A stretch of 64,000 bases of DNA from NCBI RefSeq assembly GCF_001274895.1, contig NZ_CP006841.1:2705746-2769745 (forward strand), given 5' to 3'. Positions 57,385-64,000 of the stretch are shown here, piece by piece (within the stretch, counting starts at the first letter, position 1; every line of letters starts with the position of its first letter). Made by a program: the position numbers and the translations under genes. This DNA comes from Corynebacterium lactis RW2-5. Lineage in GTDB: Bacteria; Actinomycetota; Actinomycetes; Mycobacteriales; Mycobacteriaceae. The notes beneath the pieces are model-generated. The model did not search any database. It was not told where the DNA came from and was given only the letters and a program-made list of their open reading frames with translations.

Positions 57385-58617
57385 TCAGTTTTCGTTCACG
57401 TTCATTAGCGCCATGATGCGATCAAAGTCTTCCAGGTCGCCGAACTCAATAACGATTTTTCCCTTTCGCTTGCCCATCTGAGCTGTGACCTTGGTATCGA
57501 AAGAATCGGCCAAGCGGTCAGCCCAAGTGTTCAGCACCTCCGGCTGGGGGAGGGGAGTGCGCTTCTTCTTTTCCTGTAGATTTCCCGCATTAAGGAGGGT
57601 CACCGCCTCTTCGGTGGCCCGCACTGAAAGTCCCTCAGCGACGATACGCTCCGCCAGTCGCTGCTGATCCTCCTTGCCGGTCTTGACTCCCAAGAGCGCA
57701 CGCGCATGACCCGCGGACAGTACGCCGACGGCTACCCGTCGCTGCACCTCAACGGGCAGCTGCAGCAATCTGATCATGTTCGTGATAACCGGCCGAGAGC
57801 GTCCAATCTTATCGGCTAATTGAGCCTGAGTGACACCAAATTCTTCAAGCAGCTGCTGATACGCAGCCGCCTCTTCGAGCGGATTCAGCTGAACGCGATG
57901 GATATTTTCCAAGAGCGCGTCCCGCAGCATGTTTTCGTCCGAAGTCTCTCGGACAATCGCAGGAATGACATCGAGGCCGGCTTTTTGCGAGGCCCGCCAG
58001 CGTCGCTCGCCCATGATAATTTCGAACTCTGGCTGCTTCGCTCCAGGATTCTCTTTTCGAGCCGCCTCGAGAGCGAGCTTGCGGTTTCTTCCCTCAATTG
58101 GCCTGACGACGATTGGTTGCATCAAACCGAATTCGCGAATCGAGTGTGCAAGCTCTGCTAGTGGCTCTTCGTCGAAGACTTCGCGAGGCTGGCGCGGATT
58201 TGGCGAAATCAGCTCTACGGCAATTTCACGGTAGGTGGCTCCGATGTCGCTAACATTCTCTTGGCTAGCTTCGAATGTTTCACGTGAAACATTTTTCGCC
58301 GTATCCTGCGCCACTTCTACCGAACTAATGTCAGAGACATTATTGTCACTGTGACTTTTCTCTGGCACTGTGGAGGACGGTGCAGTAACGGGGGAATTCG
58401 CCGATTTTTTCTTATTGGCAGCACCAGCCGTCGTACCCGCATCCCGGTTCGGACGGTTTTCCGAACCACGCACGACGGGTCCATTTTTACGCGGACCAAA
58501 AATTATATCGGCCGCACTGTCGCCCACAGAGGGACTTTGCTCTGGGGCAGTAGGGATAAGAGCAGCCAACCCTCGGCCGAGACCACCGCGACGAACTTCT
58601 TTCTTAGGATTAGACAT
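57385..58617 (-). CDS. parB: Chromosome partitioning protein ParB (410 aa)
   Basis: CTPase/DNA-binding protein that spreads from parS. A disordered N-terminus of about 125 residues comes first. The ParB/Srx domain follows: [39 protein letters not shown], then [25 protein letters not shown] (the GERRxRA motif). The HTH is [40 protein letters not shown], and the C-terminal dimer domain is [31 protein letters not shown] parS site is inside its own coding sequence at 58276-58291. GAGGAG precedes the ATG. It lies 18 bases after parA. Confidence 0.97.
   Translation of the reverse strand: MSNPKKEVRRGGLGRGLAALIPTAPEQSPSVGDSAADIIFGPRKNGPVVRGSENRPNRDAGTTAGAANKKKSANSPVTAPSSTVPEKSHSDNNVSDISSVEVAQDTAKNVSRETFEASQENVSDIGATYREIAVELISPNPRQPREVFDEEPLAELAHSIREFGLMQPIVVRPIEGRNRKLALEAARKENPGAKQPEFEIIMGERRWRASQKAGLDVIPAIVRETSDENMLRDALLENIHRVQLNPLEEAAAYQQLLEEFGVTQAQLADKIGRSRPVITNMIRLLQLPVEVQRRVAVGVLSAGHARALLGVKTGKEDQQRLAERIVAEGLSVRATEEAVTLLNAGNLQEKKKRTPLPQPEVLNTWADRLADSFDTKVTAQMGKRKGKIVIEFGDLEDFDRIMALMNVNEN
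58276..58291. other. parS centromere site inside parB
   Basis: TGTTTCACGTGAAACA, the perfect palindromic parS consensus. In parB it encodes part of NVSRETF, near residue 110. Confidence 0.92.
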
Positions 58618-58635
58618 CGAAGAATCTCCTCAGTA

Positions 58636-59616
58636 TTAGTGGCTCGAACTAGAACGGCTATCAGCGGCGTGAGCTCCGTGGGTTTCAGGAGACTCCGTAC
58701 CTGGCTTCACTCCGATGGCGTTGCCACCCGACGGGGCGGGGTAGTCCCCACGGGTAGCCAGTTCCTTCGCGGCATCGAGGTAGGCGACGGCACCCCTCGA
58801 ACCAGGATCGTAAGAAATTACTGTCTTCGAATAACCAGGGGCTTCGGACACCTTGACCGAGCGGGGAATAAGGTTGCGCAAAACAACTTCCCCGAAATGA
58901 GTCCGAACCTCGTTGGCGACCTCCTCCGCCAGCTTCGTGCGGGCGTCATACATCGTGAGCAGAACGGCCGAAATATGGAGGGCTGGGTTCAGATGCTGGC
59001 GAATCATCTGCACATTATTGAGAAGCTGAGTGACGCCTTCCAAAGCATAAAACTCGCACTGAATAGGTATAAGCACTTCGTTTGCTGCAGTCATGGAGTT
59101 CAGTGTCAGGAGACCGAGCGACGGAGGACAGTCGATAATCAAAAAGTCGAAATCATTGTCAATCAAGTACTGATCCGGGATGGCGTCGAGGAGGCGACGC
59201 TCTCGGTTTAGAAGCGAGACAAGTTCAATTTCTGAACCGGCGAGATCCAGGGTCGCTGGAATGCAGAAAAGGTTTTCAGACTCGGGGGAGGATTGAATAA
59301 CCTCGTCCACCGTCATCTCACCGATGAGAAGCTCGTAAGTTGAAGGGGTGCCGGTCCTGTGCTCGATTCCTAGGGCGGTTGATGCGTTTCCTTGAGGGTC
59401 GTTATCGACGACAAGAACCTTCAGTCCGTGACGAGCCAGTGCAGACGCAATATTGACCGCCGAGGTGGTTTTACCCACCCCGCCTTTTTGGTTGGCGATT
59501 GTAATTCTGCGGGGCTGGTCCGGCCGCGGAAGAGACAGCCTGTTGGGAGCCTTAACTTGCGCTGCGCGTTGCGCTGCGGCTGCAATCGGCGTGTCTTGCC
59601 AGGACTTACGAGCCAT
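58636..59616 (-). CDS. parA: Chromosome partitioning ATPase ParA (326 aa)
   Basis: Walker-type ATPase that segregates origins with ParB. Deviant Walker A KGGVGKTTSAVNIA is near residue 45; VLVVDNDPQGNASTALG and FDFLIIDCPPSLGLLTLNSM (Walker B) follow. N-terminal 30 residues are basic; the C-terminal 30 are low complexity (Ser/His/Ala). AAGGGGAATTTTTC precedes the ATG. Cotranscribed with parB. Confidence 0.97.
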   Translation of the reverse strand: MARKSWQDTPIAAAAQRAAQVKAPNRLSLPRPDQPRRITIANQKGGVGKTTSAVNIASALARHGLKVLVVDNDPQGNASTALGIEHRTGTPSTYELLIGEMTVDEVIQSSPESENLFCIPATLDLAGSEIELVSLLNRERRLLDAIPDQYLIDNDFDFLIIDCPPSLGLLTLNSMTAANEVLIPIQCEFYALEGVTQLLNNVQMIRQHLNPALHISAVLLTMYDARTKLAEEVANEVRTHFGEVVLRNLIPRSVKVSEAPGYSKTVISYDPGSRGAVAYLDAAKELATRGDYPAPSGGNAIGVKPGTESPETHGAHAADSRSSSSH

Positions 59617-60010
59617 GAAAAATTCCCCTTAAGTGCGTCAGGCCGCTGTCGGAACAGACGGGTCGTCGAATTTGAGCGACCCGATAGTCCTGTACTCCAG
59701 TGACCTTTGCGCGATTCGTTTACGTGAAACGTGAGACTTAGAAAAACAGAATTAAGAGCAATGTTTCACGTGAAACATCGCTCCAGAAACGAAAAATTGC
59801 TTTGGTTCGGCTTCTACTCTAACCCTTTTTCCTACTTACTCTCAATGCTGCGAAGTACTTAAAAGGCTTAGTTGCTAACGGCAGTAGACATAACGAATAT
59901 GCAATCGAGAAAAGAAACCGCAACCCCCTAGAACGGCCAACAGCGTGTGGGTGGGGTAGGGGATTGGTTATCCAACCGGCAGGCATCAAAAGCAAAGAGG
60001 TGCCGCTCGA
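59617..60010. other. Intergenic region upstream of parA, with parS
   Basis: About 394 bases without a gene. It contains one perfect parS (59762-59777) and a degenerate, one-base-shorter copy GTTTACGTGAAAC near 59718-59730. It should also hold the parAB promoter. Confidence 0.7.
59762..59777. other. parS centromere site upstream of parA
   Basis: TGTTTCACGTGAAACA, perfect palindrome, 145 bases before the parA ATG. ParB binding here could also autoregulate parAB. Confidence 0.92.
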
Positions 60011-60691
60011 CTACTTCTTCTTGATAATTACCACATAGGTTGGCGTATCTAGGATAGAACTTCCAACTTCCACGACACGGGGGTTAAGACCCTTGGCTTT
60101 CTGGATTATCTTGGAATCGCGTTCAATCTCTTCGCCTGCAGAACTGCCTTTCAGTGCGACCATCACACCGCCAGAGTGAACAAGAGGAAGTGACCAACGT
60201 GCCAGCTTGCCCAACGGAGCCACTGCCCGAGAAGTGACAACGTCTACACCGCCAACCTTTTCGAGTACTTCCTTATCCTCAGCACGTCCTCTAACCACGA
60301 TTACGTTAGACAACGACAAGTCTTCGACGACCTCCGACAGGAAAGTGGTGCGCCGCAAGAGCGGTTCGACCAGATACACAGTGAGGTCAGGGCGGGCTAG
60401 CGCCAACGGAATGCCGGGAAGGCCGGCGCCAGAACCAATATCGGCGACAACCAAATCCTTGCCTATGGCTTCGCCAACGACCGCGGAATTGATGATATGA
60501 CGGTCCCACAGCTTCGGAGTTTCCCGTGGGCCAATAAGGCCACGTACGGTGGCCTCTTGCGCGAGCCACCGATGATATTCACGCGCTTTGTCGGCATTCG
60601 CACCAAATACTCGCTCAACCAACTCCGCAGGTTCCGGAGAGGCTCCCAGCCCGGCCTCGTTGTAATCCGTCTCGGCGAAATGCTCAGACAC
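60011..60691 (-). CDS. rsmG: 16S rRNA m7G527 methyltransferase RsmG (226 aa)
   Basis: S-adenosylmethionine methyltransferase (GidB) that modifies G527 of 16S rRNA. It shows LWDRHIINSAVVGEAIGKDLVVADIGSGAGLPGIPLALARPDLTVYLVEPLLRRTTFLSEVVEDL (the SAM motif DIGSGAGLPG) and VVTSRAVAPLGKLARWSLPLV. Start: GTG at 60691 with GAAGGA upstream, in preference to a TTG at 60706. Normal length. Loss of this gene gives streptomycin resistance in other bacteria; it is intact here. Confidence 0.96.
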   Translation of the reverse strand: MSEHFAETDYNEAGLGASPEPAELVERVFGANADKAREYHRWLAQEATVRGLIGPRETPKLWDRHIINSAVVGEAIGKDLVVADIGSGAGLPGIPLALARPDLTVYLVEPLLRRTTFLSEVVEDLSLSNVIVVRGRAEDKEVLEKVGGVDVVTSRAVAPLGKLARWSLPLVHSGGVMVALKGSSAGEEIERDSKIIQKAKGLNPRVVEVGSSILDTPTYVVIIKKK

Positions 60692-60878
60692 TAGCGCTTC
60701 CTTCAACTACTCGGCGTTGTTCGTCGTGCTCATTCTACCGCCCCCGCAAGCCGACGCCCTAAGTCGAATTAGCGCCGAGGGCTACCGTCCTATGAAACAT
60801 TTTCGAATGATTGTCCACCCGCCCCGACTTAAATCGCCCAGGGATCCATCAGGCTGAGCACAAGGATTAAGTCGGGAT

Positions 60879-60894
60879 GTTTCACGTGAAACAT
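60879..60894. other. parS centromere site between rsmG and yidC
   Basis: TGTTTCACGTGAAACA, perfect palindrome, third copy within 2.6 kb and about 3 kb from oriC. Confidence 0.92.
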
Positions 60895-61062
60895 TAAAAG
60901 GAAAACCATTCTGCTCCGAACTCGAAGAAGCCTCAATAACTTACAGGACCGTAATTACACTGCTGCAATGGTCCGACTACCAACCCCATGCATCTTACGG
61001 GTCCACCCACGTTCCAAAGTTCCTCGAAACACCTCGAAAAACTTGCCCCAGAAGACATAAAA

Positions 61063-61090
61063 ATAACCCCGCCACGACGGGCGGGGTTAT
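61063..61090 (-). terminator. Intrinsic terminator of the rpmH-yidC operon
   Basis: ATAACCCCGCC and GGCGGGGTTAT form an 11-bp perfect stem with a six-base loop; the minus strand continues TTTTTAT. Confidence 0.85.
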
Positions 61091-61117
61091 CAATAGTTCG
61101 TAGACGAAGGTGACTCT

Positions 61118-62278
61118 TTACCTCTTACGCTTGCGCTTCTTGGAACGAGCGGGCTTCTGTCCAACAGCCGGCTTCGACGCAGGACCAGCCTGCCCCTTAC
61201 CGGAACCAGCAGCGGGTAGGTGGGACGAGGTAGCGGAGCCTTCGCCGCCGGACTGCTGCACACCAGACGAGTTGCCGGCGGCGTCAGTAAGCGGCTTACC
61301 GCCCTTCTTCGGATTAATCGGCTTCTGGCCGACCTTCGGGGCGAGCTTTTCCTGAGCCTCGCGCTTGGCGGCCTTCTTCTCCGCAAGCTCCTTAGCCTCT
61401 TCCTGATCCAGCTTGCCGAAGATGTAGCGCTGCTGGAAGTAGGTCCAGATGTTGTTAGTAACCATGTAGACCAGAAGACCAATGTGCCACAGGAAACCAG
61501 TCGCGAGAATCATGATTGGGAAGAACCAGAGCATCATCTTGTTCATCATGTCCATCTGCTGACCCATGACGCCTTCCTGGCGAGCCTGCAGACCGGAAGC
61601 CTGGCGGGCCTGAGTGCGGTTGACAGACATGCGAGCGTTGAAGTGCGTTGCCAACGCGGAGATGATGATCAGCGGGACAGCGACGTAAATGATGTCCATA
61701 CGGCTGAAGTCTGCAGGAGTACCAGGCACGGTGAAGGCCTCATACTGCTTAACATCCATCCCCACCGAAGCGGAAAGAGGCGCATTGAACACGCGGGCTA
61801 GCAAGAAGGAGCGAACATCCTCAACCTGGAATAGGTAGTTCGGGGTATTCCAATTGTCAATGACTGACATGCCACCGGATTGTCCAACGGCCGCGGCCCC
61901 TTCACCGGTGCGGTTGAATGAACGCAAGACGTGAAAGAGGCCAATAAACACCGGCATCTGAACCAGGACAGGCAAGCAGCCGGCTAGCGGGTTGACTCCC
62001 GTTTCCTTCTGCAGTTGGCGCATCGCCATTGCCTGAGCCTGCTGATCATTCTTGTACTTTTGTTTGATGGCCTGCATTTGCGGTGCAAGCTGCTGCATCT
62101 TAATCGCCGAACGCTGCTGATTCAGCATCGGCTTGAAGAGCAGGATACGAATCGTGACCACCAGCAGTACGATTGCCAGCACCCACGAGATACCCGATGA
62201 GGGCTCGAAGAGAAATCCTGTGGCCTTATGCCAAAACCACAGGATTCCCGAAATGGGAAAATATACAAAATTGAGCAC
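61118..62278 (-). CDS. yidC: Membrane protein insertase YidC (386 aa)
   Basis: Inserts and folds membrane proteins with or without Sec. First helix: VYFPISGILWFWHKATGFLF. The cytoplasmic coiled segment NQQRSAIKMQQLAPQMQAIKQKYKNDQQAQ and GCLPVLVQMPVFIGLFHVLRSF (the conserved GCLP...Q.P.F) follow. Later helices include KMMLWFFPIMILATGFLWHIGLLVYMVTNNIW. The C-tail is long and ends in a basic KKRKRKR. The GTG start (62278) is shared by the family. Last gene of the operon with rpmH-rnpA-yidD. Confidence 0.96.
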   Translation of the reverse strand: MLNFVYFPISGILWFWHKATGFLFEPSSGISWVLAIVLLVVTIRILLFKPMLNQQRSAIKMQQLAPQMQAIKQKYKNDQQAQAMAMRQLQKETGVNPLAGCLPVLVQMPVFIGLFHVLRSFNRTGEGAAAVGQSGGMSVIDNWNTPNYLFQVEDVRSFLLARVFNAPLSASVGMDVKQYEAFTVPGTPADFSRMDIIYVAVPLIIISALATHFNARMSVNRTQARQASGLQARQEGVMGQQMDMMNKMMLWFFPIMILATGFLWHIGLLVYMVTNNIWTYFQQRYIFGKLDQEEAKELAEKKAAKREAQEKLAPKVGQKPINPKKGGKPLTDAAGNSSGVQQSGGEGSATSSHLPAAGSGKGQAGPASKPAVGQKPARSKKRKRKR

Positions 62279-62385
62279 GGTCTAGATTCACTCCGATCTT
62301 TTAGGGGCGCATCGAAAAGCACCTTCGTCTACACGTAAAACCCGCATCATGCGGGATAAAGCCACTCTGAGAGCCTTATTAGAGG

Positions 62386-62769
62386 TTACCTGTGCATTCG
62401 TCTCCACCACGAACCCAGGCCGGGAAATTCCCTCGGAACCGGATCCCATCCACCAGGATGCCAAGGCGCGCACCGCAAGATCCTCAAAGTTGCGAGCCAC
62501 AGGCCCCGCACGGCACCAAAACGACGCACTGCCTCCAGACCATAAGCGGAACATGTGGGTTCGAAGCGACACGTACTCGTTGGCTTCAGAGAGGAAATCC
62601 GCCTTCGATAAAACAAAATGGCGCGTTCAACGACACGCGTGCCGACGCCGCGTGGCGGATAACCGTCGGAAAGCGCGGAGTCGGCGGGCGGAGGAGAGGA
62701 CTCGATGGGACGAGCGCTAGCGCTTTCCCCTTGAGGAACGCCGGAATGATCTGAGTGCCGATTGCACAT
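62386..62769 (-). CDS. yidD: Membrane protein insertion efficiency factor YidD (127 aa)
   Basis: Small amphipathic partner of YidC. The core is [62 protein letters not shown], with the conserved Cys pair CRFEPTCS and RC.PWHPGG. The N-terminal 48 residues, starting at the ATG 62769, are Pro/Ser-rich and overlap the end of rnpA by 53 bases; no nearer ATG or GTG is in frame, so that start stands unless a TTG is used. It lies between rnpA and yidC. Confidence 0.88.
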   Translation of the reverse strand: MCNRHSDHSGVPQGESASARPIESSPPPADSALSDGYPPRGVGTRVVERAILFYRRRISSLKPTSTCRFEPTCSAYGLEAVRRFGAVRGLWLATLRILRCAPWHPGGWDPVPREFPGLGSWWRRMHR

Positions 62770-63109
62770 CTTCAGTGAGCTCCTGGCTGGTGGCCGTGGC
62801 GGAGGCCGGGAGAGCGCGGAGAACTAGGTCGCAGGACGACGGAATCTCATCGCGCAAGCCCAGGGCAACGTGACGCAGCTTGCGGGATACCGCATGCCGC
62901 GTAACGGCATTGCCAACTGCTTTAGACACGACAAGGCCGATACGTGGTCCACCAATTCTGGCGACCGGCGTATCGGCCTCGTTGCCACTCTTAGAGGTGG
63001 CGGTATCACGAATATGCAAGACAATGGTCTTGCGTCCGATTCGGCGCCCTCGTCGCACCGTGACCGTGAAATCACTGGACGAACGTAGCTTGTGCTGCTC
63101 TGGGAGCAC
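62717..63109 (-). CDS. rnpA: Ribonuclease P protein component (130 aa)
   Basis: Protein subunit of RNase P for tRNA 5' maturation. [33 protein letters not shown], then [28 protein letters not shown], holding the RNR-type motif (here [12 protein letters not shown]), and later [22 protein letters not shown]. The family signature is slightly degenerate but complete. GTG start at 63109, 17 bases after the rpmH stop. Confidence 0.95.
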   Translation of the reverse strand: MLPEQHKLRSSSDFTVTVRRGRRIGRKTIVLHIRDTATSKSGNEADTPVARIGGPRIGLVVSKAVGNAVTRHAVSRKLRHVALGLRDEIPSSCDLVLRALPASATATSQELTEDVQSALRSFRRSSRGKR

Positions 63110-63126
63110 CGAAATCGGTGTCCTAT

Positions 63127-63264
63127 TTAGGCGGACAGGCGGGCACGGCCCTTGCTGCGGCGAGCTGCCACAACAGCGCGACCGGAACGGGTACGCATGC
63201 GGGTACGGAAGCCGTGCACGCGTGCACGACGGCGGTTATTCGGCTGGAACGTCCGCTTCGACAC
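63127..63264 (-). CDS. rpmH: 50S ribosomal protein L34 (45 aa)
   Basis: Tiny basic ribosomal protein: (V)[18 protein letters not shown], then [20 protein letters not shown] and RARLSA. GTG start at 63264 with AAGGAGTGTCAACC upstream. First gene of rpmH-rnpA-yidD-yidC and divergent from the presumed dnaA. Confidence 0.96.
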   Translation of the reverse strand: MSKRTFQPNNRRRARVHGFRTRMRTRSGRAVVAARRSKGRARLSA

Positions 63265-64000
63265 GGTTGACACTCCTTGAAACTTGAAAGATCACAACGA
63301 CCACTTGACCCGACAAAGGCCACGCGGAAGCCGCGATGCACGGAAACATTACTTACCGGCAAAATAAAGACTTAACTGTTTGCCGGGTCCGGTGCGATCG
63401 GCAACTGCACGCTAGGAAAAACGATGCGGTGCAAACGCACCCGGACTCATATCTCAATGGATATGAAACACCCGGATAGATTACGTCGAGCGGGGGGAGT
63501 AATACAAATCAACACGCGGAAAAATCGCAAGAATATATTTCCCGAACTTCGGGCGCTTCACACGGTTTGACCACTGGAAATGACAAATTGTCCACTAGAA
63601 TTCACACGCATTCATAAAGTCAAGCTGTGGATAACTCTCTCCCCAACATTCACAGCGAACTGGGCAAACGCTCTATTTACGCAGGTAAATAGCGTGCCGA
63701 GGGCCATTTTTTCTTTGTGGGCAAACTGTGGATAAGCTGTTGATTATTAAGCGCCGCAGTTTATCCACAGGTGTGGACAAACATGTGGAAGTCCAGGCCA
63801 CAGGGCAGTCTGCTCTGTGCAAAATTGCCCCACAGGGCAAATTACAAAAAATAGCCCCCATTTGGGCATTTGCGCCTCAGTTGATTGAAGTCTGTAACCT
63901 ACTCTCACGAATCAATCTCCGGCGGCGGCTGTGGACACTAAGCTGCGATGCATCTTCAAACACGTAATCCGTCGTTAAGCAAAGAAATAAGGAAAGCACC
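63265..64000. other. oriC region and dnaA upstream region
   Basis: The 736-base rpmH-dnaA gap. DnaA boxes: TGTGGATAA at 63626-63634 and 63727-63735, TTATCCACA at 63761-63769, a near match TGTGGACAA at 63772-63780 and further weaker ones. The stretches around 63480-63620 and 63660-63760 are AT-rich relative to the surroundings. The last bases AAGGAAAGCACC (63989-64000) are a ribosome binding site, so dnaA should start at or near 64001; its coding part is not in the window. Together these mark oriC. Confidence 0.85.
63626..63780. promoter_or_regulatory. DnaA boxes of oriC
   Basis: Three perfect TTATCCACA/TGTGGATAA boxes (63626-63634 and 63727-63735 in one orientation; 63761-63769 in the other) plus one near match at 63772-63780, in the rpmH-dnaA gap. 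Confidence 0.85.

Larger units (their letters stand above)
60692..61117. other. Gap between yidC and rsmG; no jag gene
   Basis: 426 bases. It holds the third parS (60879-60894) and the yidC terminator (61063-61090). The R3H-domain jag gene present here in many bacteria, mycobacteria included, is absent; no open frame with KH/R3H motifs is visible. The rsmG promoter should lie in this gap. Confidence 0.75.

Noticed and set aside
62288..62572. 94-codon minus-strand open frame between yidC and yidD
   Set aside because: Overlaps most of the real yidD frame; Ser/Arg/Trp-rich, no ribosome site at the start.

Overview
The window is a high-GC actinobacterial chromosome segment, most likely Corynebacterium or a close relative. 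This is inferred from gene order and protein families; no database search was possible. The right half carries the conserved block cca (pcnA) / NUDIX - DUF6049 - murJ - sigM - trxB - trxA - cwlM - GNAT-like - parB - parA - rsmG - yidC - yidD - rnpA - rpmH. It ends in a DnaA-box-rich oriC region. The final bases form a ribosome binding site, so dnaA should start just beyond base 64000. The middle carries a second block that mycobacteria also keep near the origin: ino1 / DUF5318 - ponA - small membrane protein - rpsF - ssb - rplI - dnaB. As in corynebacteria, no jag gene lies between yidC and rsmG, and no rpsR lies with rpsF and ssb.

Layout. 0-7 kb: the end of a GlsB/YeaQ-type gene, a universal stress protein, a pseudouridine synthase, an ABC exporter pair whose permease has a frameshifted C-terminus, a DUF2871 membrane protein and an SDR. 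7.4-13.4 kb: a complete rRNA operon on the minus strand (16S-23S-5S, no spacer tRNA) with leader and spacer antitermination-like elements. 13.4-23.3 kb: an MFS transporter, an NYN-domain protein, a PspA-like protein, a serine hydrolase, a thioredoxin, a FAH-family enzyme, an acyltransferase and dnaB. 23.3-32.5 kb: a DnaA-box cluster, then rplI-ssb-rpsF, ponA, ino1, a MarR regulator and a second universal stress protein. 32.6-43.5 kb: leuS with a divergent SdpI-like protein, an SBF-like transporter, an unrecognised protein, two gene remnants, an MFS transporter, an SGNH hydrolase, the brnFE exporter and yqgE. 43.4-64 kb: the near-origin cell-envelope, redox and chromosome-segregation block. Minus-strand genes are co-directional with replication if oriC is at 63.7 kb.

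How the parts work together. murJ, cwlM, ponA and yidC serve envelope synthesis. parA, parB and three perfect parS sites serve segregation. sigM, trxB and the thioredoxins form a disulfide-stress module. Three places carry a GGGAAT/CGGAAT - 17 bp - CGTTG promoter of the kind described for corynebacterial SigM: upstream of trxB, of the thioredoxin at 18.9 kb, and of the MFS transporter at 39.2 kb. Several genes have a -10-like hexamer 6-8 bases before the start codon and no Shine-Dalgarno sequence, so they are probably transcribed leaderless.

Most of the window is ordinary core genome. The less ordinary items are the 64-bp frameshifting duplication in the ABC permease, the decayed arylamine N-acetyltransferase and serine-hydrolase remnants at 38.6-39.2 kb, the DnaA-box cluster in front of dnaB, and the SigM-type promoter of the MFS transporter.
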